A DNA stretch of 64,000 nt from CAVSRC01 sp963732845 (GTDB taxonomy: Bacteria; Pseudomonadota; Alphaproteobacteria; Rhizobiales; Kaistiaceae): NCBI GenBank assembly GCA_963732845.1, contig CAVTBE010000018.1:1-64000 (forward strand), given 5' to 3'. Position 1 is the first letter of the stretch; the number at the start of each line of letters is the position of its first letter. The notes beneath the pieces were generated by a model. The model made no database searches. It was not told the origin of the DNA and worked only from the letters and a program-made list of their open reading frames with translations. Shown one piece after another: positions 24,827 to 32,480 of the stretch. The position numbers and the translations under genes are program-made.

Positions 24827-26149
24827 TCAGCGCAGCAGATGCGGCAGGGTCAGCGAGATGGCCGGGAAGAGGACGAGCAGCGTCACCCGGACGATCTCCG
24901 ACAGGAAGAAGGGGATAACCCCCTTGAAGGTCTCGCGCATGGGCACGTCCGGCGCCAGCGAATTGATGATGAAAACGTTGAGGCCGACGGGCGGCGTGAT
25001 CAGGCCAAGCTCGACCACGACCAGCGCGATGATGCCGAACCAGATCTTCACATCGTCCACCGACAGGCCGAAATCGAGGCCGGAGACCATCGGCCAGAAG
25101 AAGGGGATGGCCAGGATGATCATCGACAGGCTGTCCATGAGCATGCCGAGCACGATGAAGATCAGGATGATGATCACCATGATCGCCAGCGGCGGCAGGC
25201 CGCTGTTCTGCAGCAGCTCGGCGGCCGCCTGGGGGACGCCGGCGCGCGCCATGAAGATCGACAGCAGCGCCGCGCCGAGCAGGATCAGATAGATCATGCC
25301 GGTGGTGCGCGCCGTCTCGAGCAGGGCCTCGATGGTGGCGCGCCGGGTCAGCCGCCGGCGGCCGAAGCCATAGAGGGCGACCAGGAAGACACCGATGGCA
25401 CCGGCCGGCGTCGGATTGTAGAGGCCGCCATATATGCCGCCGATGACGATGACGAAAATGACCAGGATCGGCACCATGCCGAGGGTCGCGGAGATGAACT
25501 CGTCGCGCGAAACGGTCTCGCCCTTGGGGCCGGCACCCGGAACCAGGCGCACATAGATCGCCACGGTGAGCAGGAACATGCCGACGGCGAGCAGGCCCGG
25601 CACCAGCGCCGCCTCGAACAGGGTGACGATGTTGGTCTCGACGATGATGGCGTAGACGATGAGGACGACCGAGGGCGGGATGAGGATGCCGAGCGTGCCG
25701 CCGGCGGCAATCGTGCCGGTGGCCAGCGACGGCGCGTATTTGTAGCGCCGGAGTTCCGGCAGGGCGACGATGCCCATGGTCGAGGCGGTCGCCGTGGACG
25801 AGCCGCACACCGCGCCGAAGCCGCCGCAGGCGGCGACCGCGGCCATGGCGACGCCGCCGCGAAAGCGCCCGAACCAGGCGTCGGCGCCGCGGAAGAGATC
25901 GCGGCTGAGGCCGCAGCGCGCCGCCAGGGAGCCCATGAGAATGAACATGGGCAGCACCGACAGGTCGTAATTGGCGAATTGCGAGTAGGCGAGATCCTTG
26001 AGCTGGTAGAGGACGACGTCCGGTCCGGATTCGATGGCCGCGCCGACGGCGCCGACCAGGATCATGGTGTAGGCGATCGGCACCCGGATGACGATCAGCG
26101 CCAGAAGCGCGATCAGCCCGGCAAGGCCGATGAGAAACGTTGCCTCCAT
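24827..26149 (-). CDS. dctM: TRAP transporter large permease subunit
   Basis: The 440-residue, ~12-helix membrane protein carries DctM-family features: an early RVPIAYTMILVGAVG, SSTATASTMGIVALPELRR, GGTLGILIPPSVVLIVYAII and a C-terminal ITPPVGLNVFIIN. It couples sodium entry to uptake of an organic acid delivered by DctP. ATG 26149 lies right behind a GGGGGAGGG ribosome site. It is the last gene of dctP-dctQ-dctM. Confidence 0.93.
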   Translation of the reverse strand: MEATFLIGLAGLIALLALIVIRVPIAYTMILVGAVGAAIESGPDVVLYQLKDLAYSQFANYDLSVLPMFILMGSLAARCGLSRDLFRGADAWFGRFRGGVAMAAVAACGGFGAVCGSSTATASTMGIVALPELRRYKYAPSLATGTIAAGGTLGILIPPSVVLIVYAIIVETNIVTLFEAALVPGLLAVGMFLLTVAIYVRLVPGAGPKGETVSRDEFISATLGMVPILVIFVIVIGGIYGGLYNPTPAGAIGVFLVALYGFGRRRLTRRATIEALLETARTTGMIYLILLGAALLSIFMARAGVPQAAAELLQNSGLPPLAIMVIIILIFIVLGMLMDSLSMIILAIPFFWPMVSGLDFGLSVDDVKIWFGIIALVVVELGLITPPVGLNVFIINSLAPDVPMRETFKGVIPFFLSEIVRVTLLVLFPAISLTLPHLLR

Positions 26150-26169
26150 CCCTCCCCCCGTTTCGCCGT

Positions 26170-26733
26170 CTAGCCGGCCGATGCCGGGTGGAGGGTGCCG
26201 CGCACGCCCTGGACCAGCGTGATCACGGCGGCGATGAGCAGCAGTGCAAGCGAGAAGAGCGCCGGCGGGAAAGCCGTCCACAGGGGAATGTGCAAGGACG
26301 CCGTGGTCTCCGGATATTCCATGTAGGAGGCCCAGCCCAAGGACATCTGGCGCAGCATCACGGCCGCGAACACGATGGCGAAGAGCGAGGAGAAGGCGAG
26401 CATGGCCGACTTGGCGCGTTCGCTCACGTTCTCGGTGAAAATGTCGACCGTCACGTTGGCGCCGGTGAGCTGGCAATAGGGCAGGAAACAGAAGACGGCG
26501 ACGGCGACGAAATGCTTCATCAGCTCATAGTCGCCCTGGAACGGCTTGTTGAAGACCAGGTTGGAGGCGGCGCTCGCCGCCGTCATCAGCATCAGTGCGG
26601 CGAGGATGAGCCCGCCGATCAACGCCCAGCCGCGGATGACGGCGGCCGACAGGCGAAGCCAGCCGGGTTGCCACTGCACAGAGGGGCGGGACCGCAAGGC
26701 CCCGCCCTTGTCTTCCTGGTAGGCGAAGCTCAT
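26170..26733 (-). CDS. dctQ: TRAP transporter small permease subunit
   Basis: The 187-residue protein has four membrane helices in DctQ arrangement (GWALIGGLILAALMLMTAAS; then FVAVAVFCFLPYCQLTGANV with the conserved T-x-x-N/D-V turn before VDIF). It forms the membrane complex with DctM. Its start overlaps the dctP stop by four bases (ATGA type), and dctM starts 20 bases after it. Confidence 0.9.
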   Translation of the reverse strand: MSFAYQEDKGGALRSRPSVQWQPGWLRLSAAVIRGWALIGGLILAALMLMTAASAASNLVFNKPFQGDYELMKHFVAVAVFCFLPYCQLTGANVTVDIFTENVSERAKSAMLAFSSLFAIVFAAVMLRQMSLGWASYMEYPETTASLHIPLWTAFPPALFSLALLLIAAVITLVQGVRGTLHPASAG

Positions 26734-27776
26734 GCGCTGTGTTTTGCGATCGCCGCCTTGGCAGCGTCAACCAGACCCTTGGCGTCGATCTTGCCCGAGC
26801 GATCGGCGACCCAGTGATCGACCACCGGAGCCAGCGCCGCCTTGAAGGCGTCGGTCTCGTCCTGGGTCAGCTCGACATATTCGTTGCCGGCGGCGGTGAG
26901 CACCTTGATGGCGTTGTCGTCGTCCTCGCGCCAGATGTCGCCGACTTCCTTGGTCCACATGTCGGTAGCGGCCTTGTCGAACACCGCCTTGAGGTCGTCG
27001 GGCAGCTTGTCCCAGCTCTTCTGGTTCATGGTGACCTGGAAGGTGGTGGTGCCGAGGCGCCACTTGTCCTTGCCCTCGATGTCGTACTTGGTGACGTCCT
27101 GCAGCTTCAGCGCCGGGCCGATCTCCCAGGGGATGAGCGCGCCGTCGACCACATGGGTGGACAGCGCCTGCGGCAGGCTGGGCACCGGCATGTCGACCGG
27201 AGTGGCGCCGAGCGTCTTGATGACGTCGGTGCCGGTCGGGCCGGGCACGCGGACCTTGAGGCCGTTGAAGTCCTCAGGCTTGCGCACCAGCTTGTCGGCC
27301 ATCTGGATCGCCTGGCCGGCATGAACGTGCAGCCACAGGACGTGGACGTTCCTGAACTCCTCGGCGAGGTACTGGTCGAACATGTCGTGCATGGCGAGAT
27401 TGGTCGCCGTGGTGTTGCCGGTGAAGATGGTCGGCAGCTCGAACACCTCGCAGCGCGGGAAGAGGCCGGGCGTGTAGCCGTTGACCGTCCAGATGATGTC
27501 GACGACGCCGTCGGCGACCTGGCGGACGAGCTGCGGCGGGGCGCCACCGAGCGACATCGACGGATAGATGTCGATCTTCACGCGGCCGTCCGAGTCCTTC
27601 AGGATGCGCTCTGCGAAGGGCTCCAGCATCATCACCTGGGCCGGGGATTTCGGCCCGAGCAGGTGATGCAGCCTCAGCGTGAATTCCGGAGCGGCGGCCC
27701 AGGCGCGGCGCGACACGAACGGCGCCGCGATGGCCGCGGTTGCGGCTCCGGCGAGAAACTTCCTGCGATCGATCAT
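26730..27776 (-). CDS. dctP: TRAP transporter substrate-binding protein
   Basis: The 348-residue periplasmic receptor starts MIDRRKFLAGAATAAIAAPF, a Tat-type signal (RRKFLAG). The body has the DctP fold: LRLHHLLGPKSPAQVMMLEPFA, then GLKVRVPGPTGTDVIKTLGATPVDMP, which includes the conserved arginine for carboxylate binding. ATG 27776 follows GGAGGAGACGCAT. Substrates of this family are usually carboxylates; an aromatic or arylglyoxylate acid fits the neighbours. A conserved double operator lies 135-170 bases upstream. Confidence 0.92.
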   Translation of the reverse strand: MIDRRKFLAGAATAAIAAPFVSRRAWAAAPEFTLRLHHLLGPKSPAQVMMLEPFAERILKDSDGRVKIDIYPSMSLGGAPPQLVRQVADGVVDIIWTVNGYTPGLFPRCEVFELPTIFTGNTTATNLAMHDMFDQYLAEEFRNVHVLWLHVHAGQAIQMADKLVRKPEDFNGLKVRVPGPTGTDVIKTLGATPVDMPVPSLPQALSTHVVDGALIPWEIGPALKLQDVTKYDIEGKDKWRLGTTTFQVTMNQKSWDKLPDDLKAVFDKAATDMWTKEVGDIWREDDDNAIKVLTAAGNEYVELTQDETDAFKAALAPVVDHWVADRSGKIDAKGLVDAAKAAIAKHSA

Positions 27777-27911
27777 ATGCGTCTCCTCCAGCAGAGGCCC
27801 GGGCGGGCCCTTCGGTTGAGCCGGCTGCCAGACGCTTGGTCGATGCCTGCGCCCGTCCCGGCCGGTCGTCTCCTCACCGTTCCCACATGACCGGGCAACG
27901 GCCATTCGTAT

Positions 27912-27947
27912 GTTCGTATATCGAACATTTGTTCGTTATTCGACCAT
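27912..27947. promoter_or_regulatory. GTTCG-N5-CGAAC double operator upstream of dctP
   Basis: GTTCGTATATCGAAC (27912-27926) and GTTCGTTATTCGACC (27931-27945) repeat the arrangement found before livK, with the same 19-base centre spacing and an identical 18-base core at 27930-27947. This links the TRAP and ABC units to one regulator. Confidence 0.65.
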
Positions 27948-28043
27948 CTTCCGTAACGAAAGCGCGGCTGTCAATGGATGTTCGTGCGTGTCTGCACGAC
28001 GGGGACACCGAATTGTGCCGAATCCCGTGGCCAGCGCGCTTTG

Positions 28044-29756
28044 CTAAAGGTGCGGCAACATGACGTCGAGGACGGCCGCCCGCTTCTCGACGTGCACGGC
28101 GTTCAGCGCCTCTGCGATGGCCCCGTCCACCTCCTCCGGGCGCTGCACCCGGCGGGCGAAGGCGCCGCCGGCCGCGGCGGCGATGCCGCCATGGTCGGGC
28201 GCCGGCTCGAAATCGACGCCGATATCATCGGCCCTGGCGGCGTAGCCATCCGGATGGACGGCGAGCGCCGACAACTTCGGGGCGCGCCAGCCGCGATTGT
28301 TGTAGATCACCGTCAGGAACGGCGTGCGGTAGCGGCGCGCCATCCAGTGCACCGTCGAGGGCACCGAGAACAGGTAGGAGCCGTCGCCGGTGAGCGACAC
28401 CACGGTGCGCCCGGGCGCGGCCAGCTTGGCGCCGATGGCGGCGCCGCCGTGCCAGCCCAGCGACGAGCCGCCGCTGGCGAAGATCGTGCCCGGCCTGCCC
28501 CGCGCCATCAGGTCGAAGATGACATCGTAATTGGTGATGCCCTCGTTGAGGACGATGGCATCCTCGCCGATGGCATGGCGCAGGGCGGCGGTGAGGAATT
28601 CCGCGGTGATGGTTCCATCGCTGCCGCGCGCACGAGTGATCCGCGCCGCGGCAAGCGCCGCATGACGCCGGGCATAGTGGCGCCGGCGGGCTTCCACCGC
28701 TTCTGCGTCGATCGCGGCGCCATCGAGATGCGCGTTCAACTGGCGAAGCGCCGTCAGCGCATCGACGGCATAGGCGCCGTGCGCGCCGATATACCAGAGC
28801 GGCATGGTCGGCTTCAGCGGATCGGTATCGATGTGGAAGATCTCGGCGCTCGCTGCCGGCCGGTTGACGGTGGGCACCCAGGGCACGTCGCTGTCGAGGA
28901 CCAGCACCACATCCGCTTCGGCCAGGGCCACGTTCTGCTCCGGCTGGTTCCATTGGCTGCCCTGATGCAGCGCGTCGGAGGGCGGATAGTTCATGGTGCT
29001 CGGCACCGATTCCAGAACGCCGATGGCGAGGCGGGTGCACAGCTTCACCAGCTCGTCGACAGCCGCCGGCTGGCGGCCGAGATAGGAGGTCACCACCAGT
29101 GGCCGGTGGGCGCGGGCGAGCTTCTCGGCCAGCATTTCCACCGCTTGCGGAGGCAGCGCCGCCGCGCCGGTCGGCCGCCAGCGGGCGATGTCGATCGGCA
29201 CCGCCGGCGCCTCGCCGTCGAGGACCTCGCGCGCGGCGGTGAGATAGACCGGCCCCTTGGGCTCGCTTTCGGCGATCTGCAGGGCGCGGTGGACGATCTG
29301 CCTGACATTGGCCGGGCTGCGGATCTCGTTCTCGTATTTGACATATTGGCGGACAATGCCGCGCTGATCGGCAACGTCCTGCAGCCAGTGGATGAATTCG
29401 TTGCGGCTGCCGACCGCCTCACCTTCCTGGGTCGCCGGCGACAGGCCGGCGAAGATGAAGACGGGGACGCGGCCACGCATGGCGTTGTGGAGCGCGCCAG
29501 CGAGCGCCTGGGTGCCGCAATCGACATGAACGATGACCGCCTGCGCCCGTCCGCTGACCTGGGCGAAGCCGTGGGCGCAGGACAGCGCCACCATCTCGTT
29601 GGGGCAGGTGACGACCGTCGGGATGATCCGGCCCTTCGCCCGCGCCTCGGCGATCGCCTCGATCAGCGCCGGATGGTCGCTGCCGAAGTTCGCGAAGATG
29701 TGGGACACGCCGGCTTCCGTCAGCGCATCGAGCAGCGCCATGCTCGCTGTAACCAT
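28044..29756 (-). CDS. Thiamine-diphosphate enzyme, benzoylformate-decarboxylase/acetolactate-synthase-like
   Basis: The 570-residue protein has the three-domain TPP fold. The catalytic Glu is in CPNEMVALS near residue 55, and the TPP motif GDGSYLFSV...YNNRGW is near residue 465. Two positions resemble benzoylformate decarboxylase rather than acetolactate synthase: a Ser in NFGSDHPAL (compare Ser26 in NPGSN) and a His in IVHVDCGTQALAGAL (compare His70 in LHSAAGTGNAMGAL). Benzoylformate decarboxylase converts aryl-glyoxylates to aryl aldehydes. It lies 34 bases after marR in the same unit. I infer arylglyoxylate decarboxylation from context and these residues; another carboligase or sulfoacid role is possible. 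Confidence 0.85.
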   Translation of the reverse strand: MVTASMALLDALTEAGVSHIFANFGSDHPALIEAIAEARAKGRIIPTVVTCPNEMVALSCAHGFAQVSGRAQAVIVHVDCGTQALAGALHNAMRGRVPVFIFAGLSPATQEGEAVGSRNEFIHWLQDVADQRGIVRQYVKYENEIRSPANVRQIVHRALQIAESEPKGPVYLTAAREVLDGEAPAVPIDIARWRPTGAAALPPQAVEMLAEKLARAHRPLVVTSYLGRQPAAVDELVKLCTRLAIGVLESVPSTMNYPPSDALHQGSQWNQPEQNVALAEADVVLVLDSDVPWVPTVNRPAASAEIFHIDTDPLKPTMPLWYIGAHGAYAVDALTALRQLNAHLDGAAIDAEAVEARRRHYARRHAALAAARITRARGSDGTITAEFLTAALRHAIGEDAIVLNEGITNYDVIFDLMARGRPGTIFASGGSSLGWHGGAAIGAKLAAPGRTVVSLTGDGSYLFSVPSTVHWMARRYRTPFLTVIYNNRGWRAPKLSALAVHPDGYAARADDIGVDFEPAPDHGGIAAAAGGAFARRVQRPEEVDGAIAEALNAVHVEKRAAVLDVMLPHL

Positions 29757-29790
29757 CTGTCCGTTTCTCCCCCGAGGCCGCTCTCGCGCC

Positions 29791-30312
29791 TCATGCCAGG
29801 TCGTCGGCAATCTTCTTGAGCAGGTTTATGAATTCCGGCTTGTGCCGGCCGACGATCTTGTCGAGCCTGCGGTCGTGCTCGACCGCGTGGGCCATGAGGC
29901 GACGCAGCGCCTCTTCGCCGGAGGCGGTGAGCGACAGGCTGATGCTGCGGCGATCCGTCGACGAGCGCTGGCGCTCGACCAGCCCGCGCCGCTCGAGTTC
30001 CTGGATGAGCGGCGTCACCGACGACTTGTCGCGCGCGATGGCGCGGCCGAGCGCGGCCTGGGTGATGCCGGGATTGTTGGAGATGACGGTCATGGCCGCG
30101 AAACGGCCAGGCTTCAGGTCGCGAACGCCGGTGTGGCGGGCGAAGGCGCGAAACGAGGCGTCCTGGGCCATGCGCAGGTGGAAGCCGATATAGTCGCCGA
30201 GCACGCCGAGGCGAATGCCGTTGGCGCCGTCGGTCGCGGTGGCGACCGGCGCCGCGGCTGTGGCGGGTTTTCGCTGCGAACGGGGCTTTGCCGTGCCGGT
30301 CGAGCCTGCCAT
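29791..30312 (-). CDS. MarR-family transcriptional regulator
   Basis: The 173-residue protein has a disordered N-terminus (~30 residues) and then the MarR winged helix: PGITQAALGRAIARDKSSVT (recognition helix), ELERRGLVERQRSSTDRRSI (wing) and LTASGEEALRRL. Such regulators often respond to aromatic acids. A palindrome GTTTGAAGCCAAAC lies 74 bases before its start and a matching one precedes livK, which suggests autoregulation and control of the importer. It heads the catabolic block. Confidence 0.92.
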   Translation of the reverse strand: MAGSTGTAKPRSQRKPATAAAPVATATDGANGIRLGVLGDYIGFHLRMAQDASFRAFARHTGVRDLKPGRFAAMTVISNNPGITQAALGRAIARDKSSVTPLIQELERRGLVERQRSSTDRRSISLSLTASGEEALRRLMAHAVEHDRRLDKIVGRHKPEFINLLKKIADDLA

Positions 30313-30385
30313 TCTACTGTCCTCCGCGTGGCCGTCGGTTTTTTGTTCGGCGCTCCGGGCAGCCTGTCGGCGGCGCCGCGATACC

Positions 30386-30399
30386 GTTTGAAGCCAAAC
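30386..30399. promoter_or_regulatory. MarR-type operator GTTTGAAGCCAAAC
   Basis: GTTTG-AAGC-CAAAC is followed by TATATC, closely matching GTTTGGCTCCAAAC-TAATATC at 24679 in sequence and flank. Its position just upstream of marR fits autoregulation. Confidence 0.6.
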
Positions 30400-30561
30400 T
30401 ATATCGCAGGATCGTCACGGCCACAAACCAAAGGCTTCGGGACTTTGCGCTGTATCAAAGCGCGCCGGTTTGAGCCGGGCGATAAATAGTTCGCGAGCAT
30501 TGCGCCGAAGCAGTCGATCTGCTCCTTCCCCCCCTTGATCGATTGCCTCCGACACGCAAGA

Positions 30562-30589
30562 GCCGGTCGCCTGATGGCGGCCGGCTTTT
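30562..30589 (+). terminator. Hairpin followed by T run
   Basis: GCCGGTCGCC, loop TGAT, GGCGGCCGGC is followed by TTTTGGTTTTC, a strong intrinsic-terminator shape on the plus strand. It lies 50 bases before the alcohol dehydrogenase start, so it may end a short upstream transcript or attenuate this gene. Confidence 0.6.
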
Positions 30590-30638
30590 GGTTTTCTGGG
30601 GCTTGATAGCGCGGCGTGGCTGTGCGGAAATCGGTCCC

Positions 30639-31622
30639 ATGCGCGCGATGGTGCTCGACGGGCCGGGCCAGCCGCTCAGGCTGGTGGATCGGCCGCAACC
30701 GAAGGCGGGGCCGGGCCAGGTCCTGATCCAGGTCCTTGCCTGCGGCGTGTGCCGCACGGACCTGCACGTCGCCGATGGCGAATTGCCGCAGGCGCGCTAC
30801 CCGATCGTGCCCGGACACGAGATCGTCGGCCGCGTAGCCGCGCTTGGCGACGGCGTCAGCGATCTTGCCATCGGCGCACGCATCGGCGTGCCCTGGCTCG
30901 GCTGGACCTGCGGCCACTGCCACTACTGCCTGTCGGGCATGGAGAATCTCTGCGACACGGCGCATTTCACCGGCTGCGACATCGACGGCGGCTATGCCGA
31001 ATATGTGGTCGCCGACCGGCGCTACTGTTTCGGCCTGCCGGACAAATACGGCAATGCGGAAGCCGCGCCGCTGCTCTGCGCCGGCCTCATCGGCCACCGC
31101 GCCCACCGCATGGCCGGCGACGGCAAGGCGATCGGCCTCTATGGCTTCGGCGCCGCCGCCCACATCGTCGCGCAGGTCGCCCGCCATCAGGGCAAGCGTG
31201 TTTACGCCTTCACCCGGCCCGGCGACACAATGGCGCAGGACTTCGCCCGGCGGCTCGGCGCCGTCTGGGCCGGCGGCTCGGACGAGGCGCCGCCGGAAGA
31301 GCTCGATTCGGCGATCCTCTTCGCGCCCGTCGGCGCGCTGGTCCCGGCGGGGCTGAAGGCCGTGCGCAAGGGCGGCATCGTCGTCGCCGCCGGCATCCAC
31401 ATGAGCGACATCCCCTCCTTCCCCTACGACATCATGTGGGGCGAGCGGGTGGTCCGCTCGGTCGCCAACCTGACGCGCGCCGACGGCGAGGAATTCATGA
31501 GGCTTGCGGCCGATGCGCCGATCGAGACGCATGTCACCGCGTTTGCACTGGAAGAGGCGAATGCAGCGCTCGCGGCGCTGCGCGACGGACGTCTGGTCGG
31601 CGCCGCCGTGCTGGTGCCATAG
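30639..31622 (+). CDS. Zinc-dependent alcohol dehydrogenase
   Basis: The 327-residue enzyme belongs to the medium-chain dehydrogenases. It has catalytic zinc ligands in ACGVCRTDLHVADGE and PGHEIVGRV, and structural zinc cysteines in CGHCHYCLSGMENLC. The nucleotide-binding turn GLYGFGAAAHIVAQVA is near residue 170. It resembles AdhP-like enzymes that oxidise primary or aromatic alcohols with NAD. It is transcribed away from marR, so it may supply aryl aldehyde to the catabolic block or be independent. ATG 30639 is the start of the conserved MRAMVLDGPGQ. Confidence 0.9.
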   Translation: MRAMVLDGPGQPLRLVDRPQPKAGPGQVLIQVLACGVCRTDLHVADGELPQARYPIVPGHEIVGRVAALGDGVSDLAIGARIGVPWLGWTCGHCHYCLSGMENLCDTAHFTGCDIDGGYAEYVVADRRYCFGLPDKYGNAEAAPLLCAGLIGHRAHRMAGDGKAIGLYGFGAAAHIVAQVARHQGKRVYAFTRPGDTMAQDFARRLGAVWAGGSDEAPPEELDSAILFAPVGALVPAGLKAVRKGGIVVAAGIHMSDIPSFPYDIMWGERVVRSVANLTRADGEEFMRLAADAPIETHVTAFALEEANAALAALRDGRLVGAAVLVP

Positions 31623-31643
31623 CGCAAGGCAAGGAGGCTCAGG

Positions 31644-32007
31644 ATGTTGCGACCGATTTTCGATCTGCCGCCGGGCGTCATCGGCTATTCAGCCGTCGGC
31701 AAAGTGAGCGGCGACGACTACAGCAAGGTGCTGGTCCCGGAAGTCGAGGCAAGGCTCAAGGAGGGCGGCAAGCTGCGCTTCCTCTATCTGCTCGGCCCCG
31801 AGTTCGAGGGATTTCGAGATTGGCGCCATGGTCGGCGACACGACCTTCGGCTTCCGCCACTTCTTCGATTTCGAAAAGATCGCCTTCGTTTCGGATCACG
31901 CCGCCTACCGCTCGATGGTCGAGGGGTTCGGCCTGATGATGCCGGCCGAGGTGCGCGGCTTCGCGATGGCGGAAATGGACAAGGCGAAAGCGTGGCTGTC
32001 GGCGTAG
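31644..32007 (+). pseudogene. SpoIIAA-like (STAS) protein, one-base insertion
   Basis: The frame begins MLRPIFDLPPGVIGYSAVGK, 21 bases after the alcohol dehydrogenase. After LGPEFEGF it shifts because GGATTTCGAG has an extra T. In the other frame the family sequence continues as EIGAMVGDTTFGFRHF, DFEKIAFVSDHAAYRSMV and ends WLSA at TAG 32005-32007. The span is one base over 120 codons plus stop. The family (SpoIIAA-like/DUF3478) has a STAS-type fold; its role is not established. An intact paralogue follows. The single change in an otherwise perfect gene may be an assembly error or a very recent mutation. Confidence 0.8.
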
Positions 32008-32108
32008 AGCGTTAACCTCTCCGCCACAAAATCATCACCGCTCGGCCAACAATCCATCGCATCCCCCGCCTATCGAATCCTGCGGGCACGCATTTCGAGG
32101 AGGGACCG

Positions 32109-32480
32109 ATGTTCATGCGGATCGACGATCTGCCGGCGGGCTTCGTTGGCGTGGTGGCGCGCGGCCGTGTGACGGCGGACGACAGGCAGCAGGTGCTGGA
32201 GCCGTCGATTGCGGGCGCCGTGGAAGCGGCCGGGCGGGTACGGCTGCTCTACGTCGCCGGGGCCGACTTTGCCGGCTACGACCGCGGCGGGCTCTATGAC
32301 GACGCGGTGTTCGGCACGCGCCATTTCAACCATTTCGACAGGATCGCCTTCGTCGCCAATGACGGGCCCTATATGCGCGCGGTGCTGGCGATGAACGGCC
32401 TGATGCCGGCGCGCCTGCGCGTCTTCGGGCTCAGCGAAATCGCCCAGGCGCAGGACTGGCTGAAGTCGGGCGGGAGCTAA
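32109..32480 (+). CDS. SpoIIAA-like (STAS) protein
   Basis: The 123-residue protein (MFMRIDDLPAGFVGVVARGR; then VRLLYVAGADFAGYD, HFDRIAFVANDGPYMR and AQDWLKSGGS) is a clear paralogue of the preceding frameshifted gene, sharing the FxHFxxFxxIAFV block. GAGGAGGGACCG precedes ATG 32109. Its stop overlaps the end of convergent otsA by four bases. Function in the family is unknown; STAS-type folds usually mediate regulatory protein contacts. Confidence 0.8.
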   Translation: MFMRIDDLPAGFVGVVARGRVTADDRQQVLEPSIAGAVEAAGRVRLLYVAGADFAGYDRGGLYDDAVFGTRHFNHFDRIAFVANDGPYMRAVLAMNGLMPARLRVFGLSEIAQAQDWLKSGGS

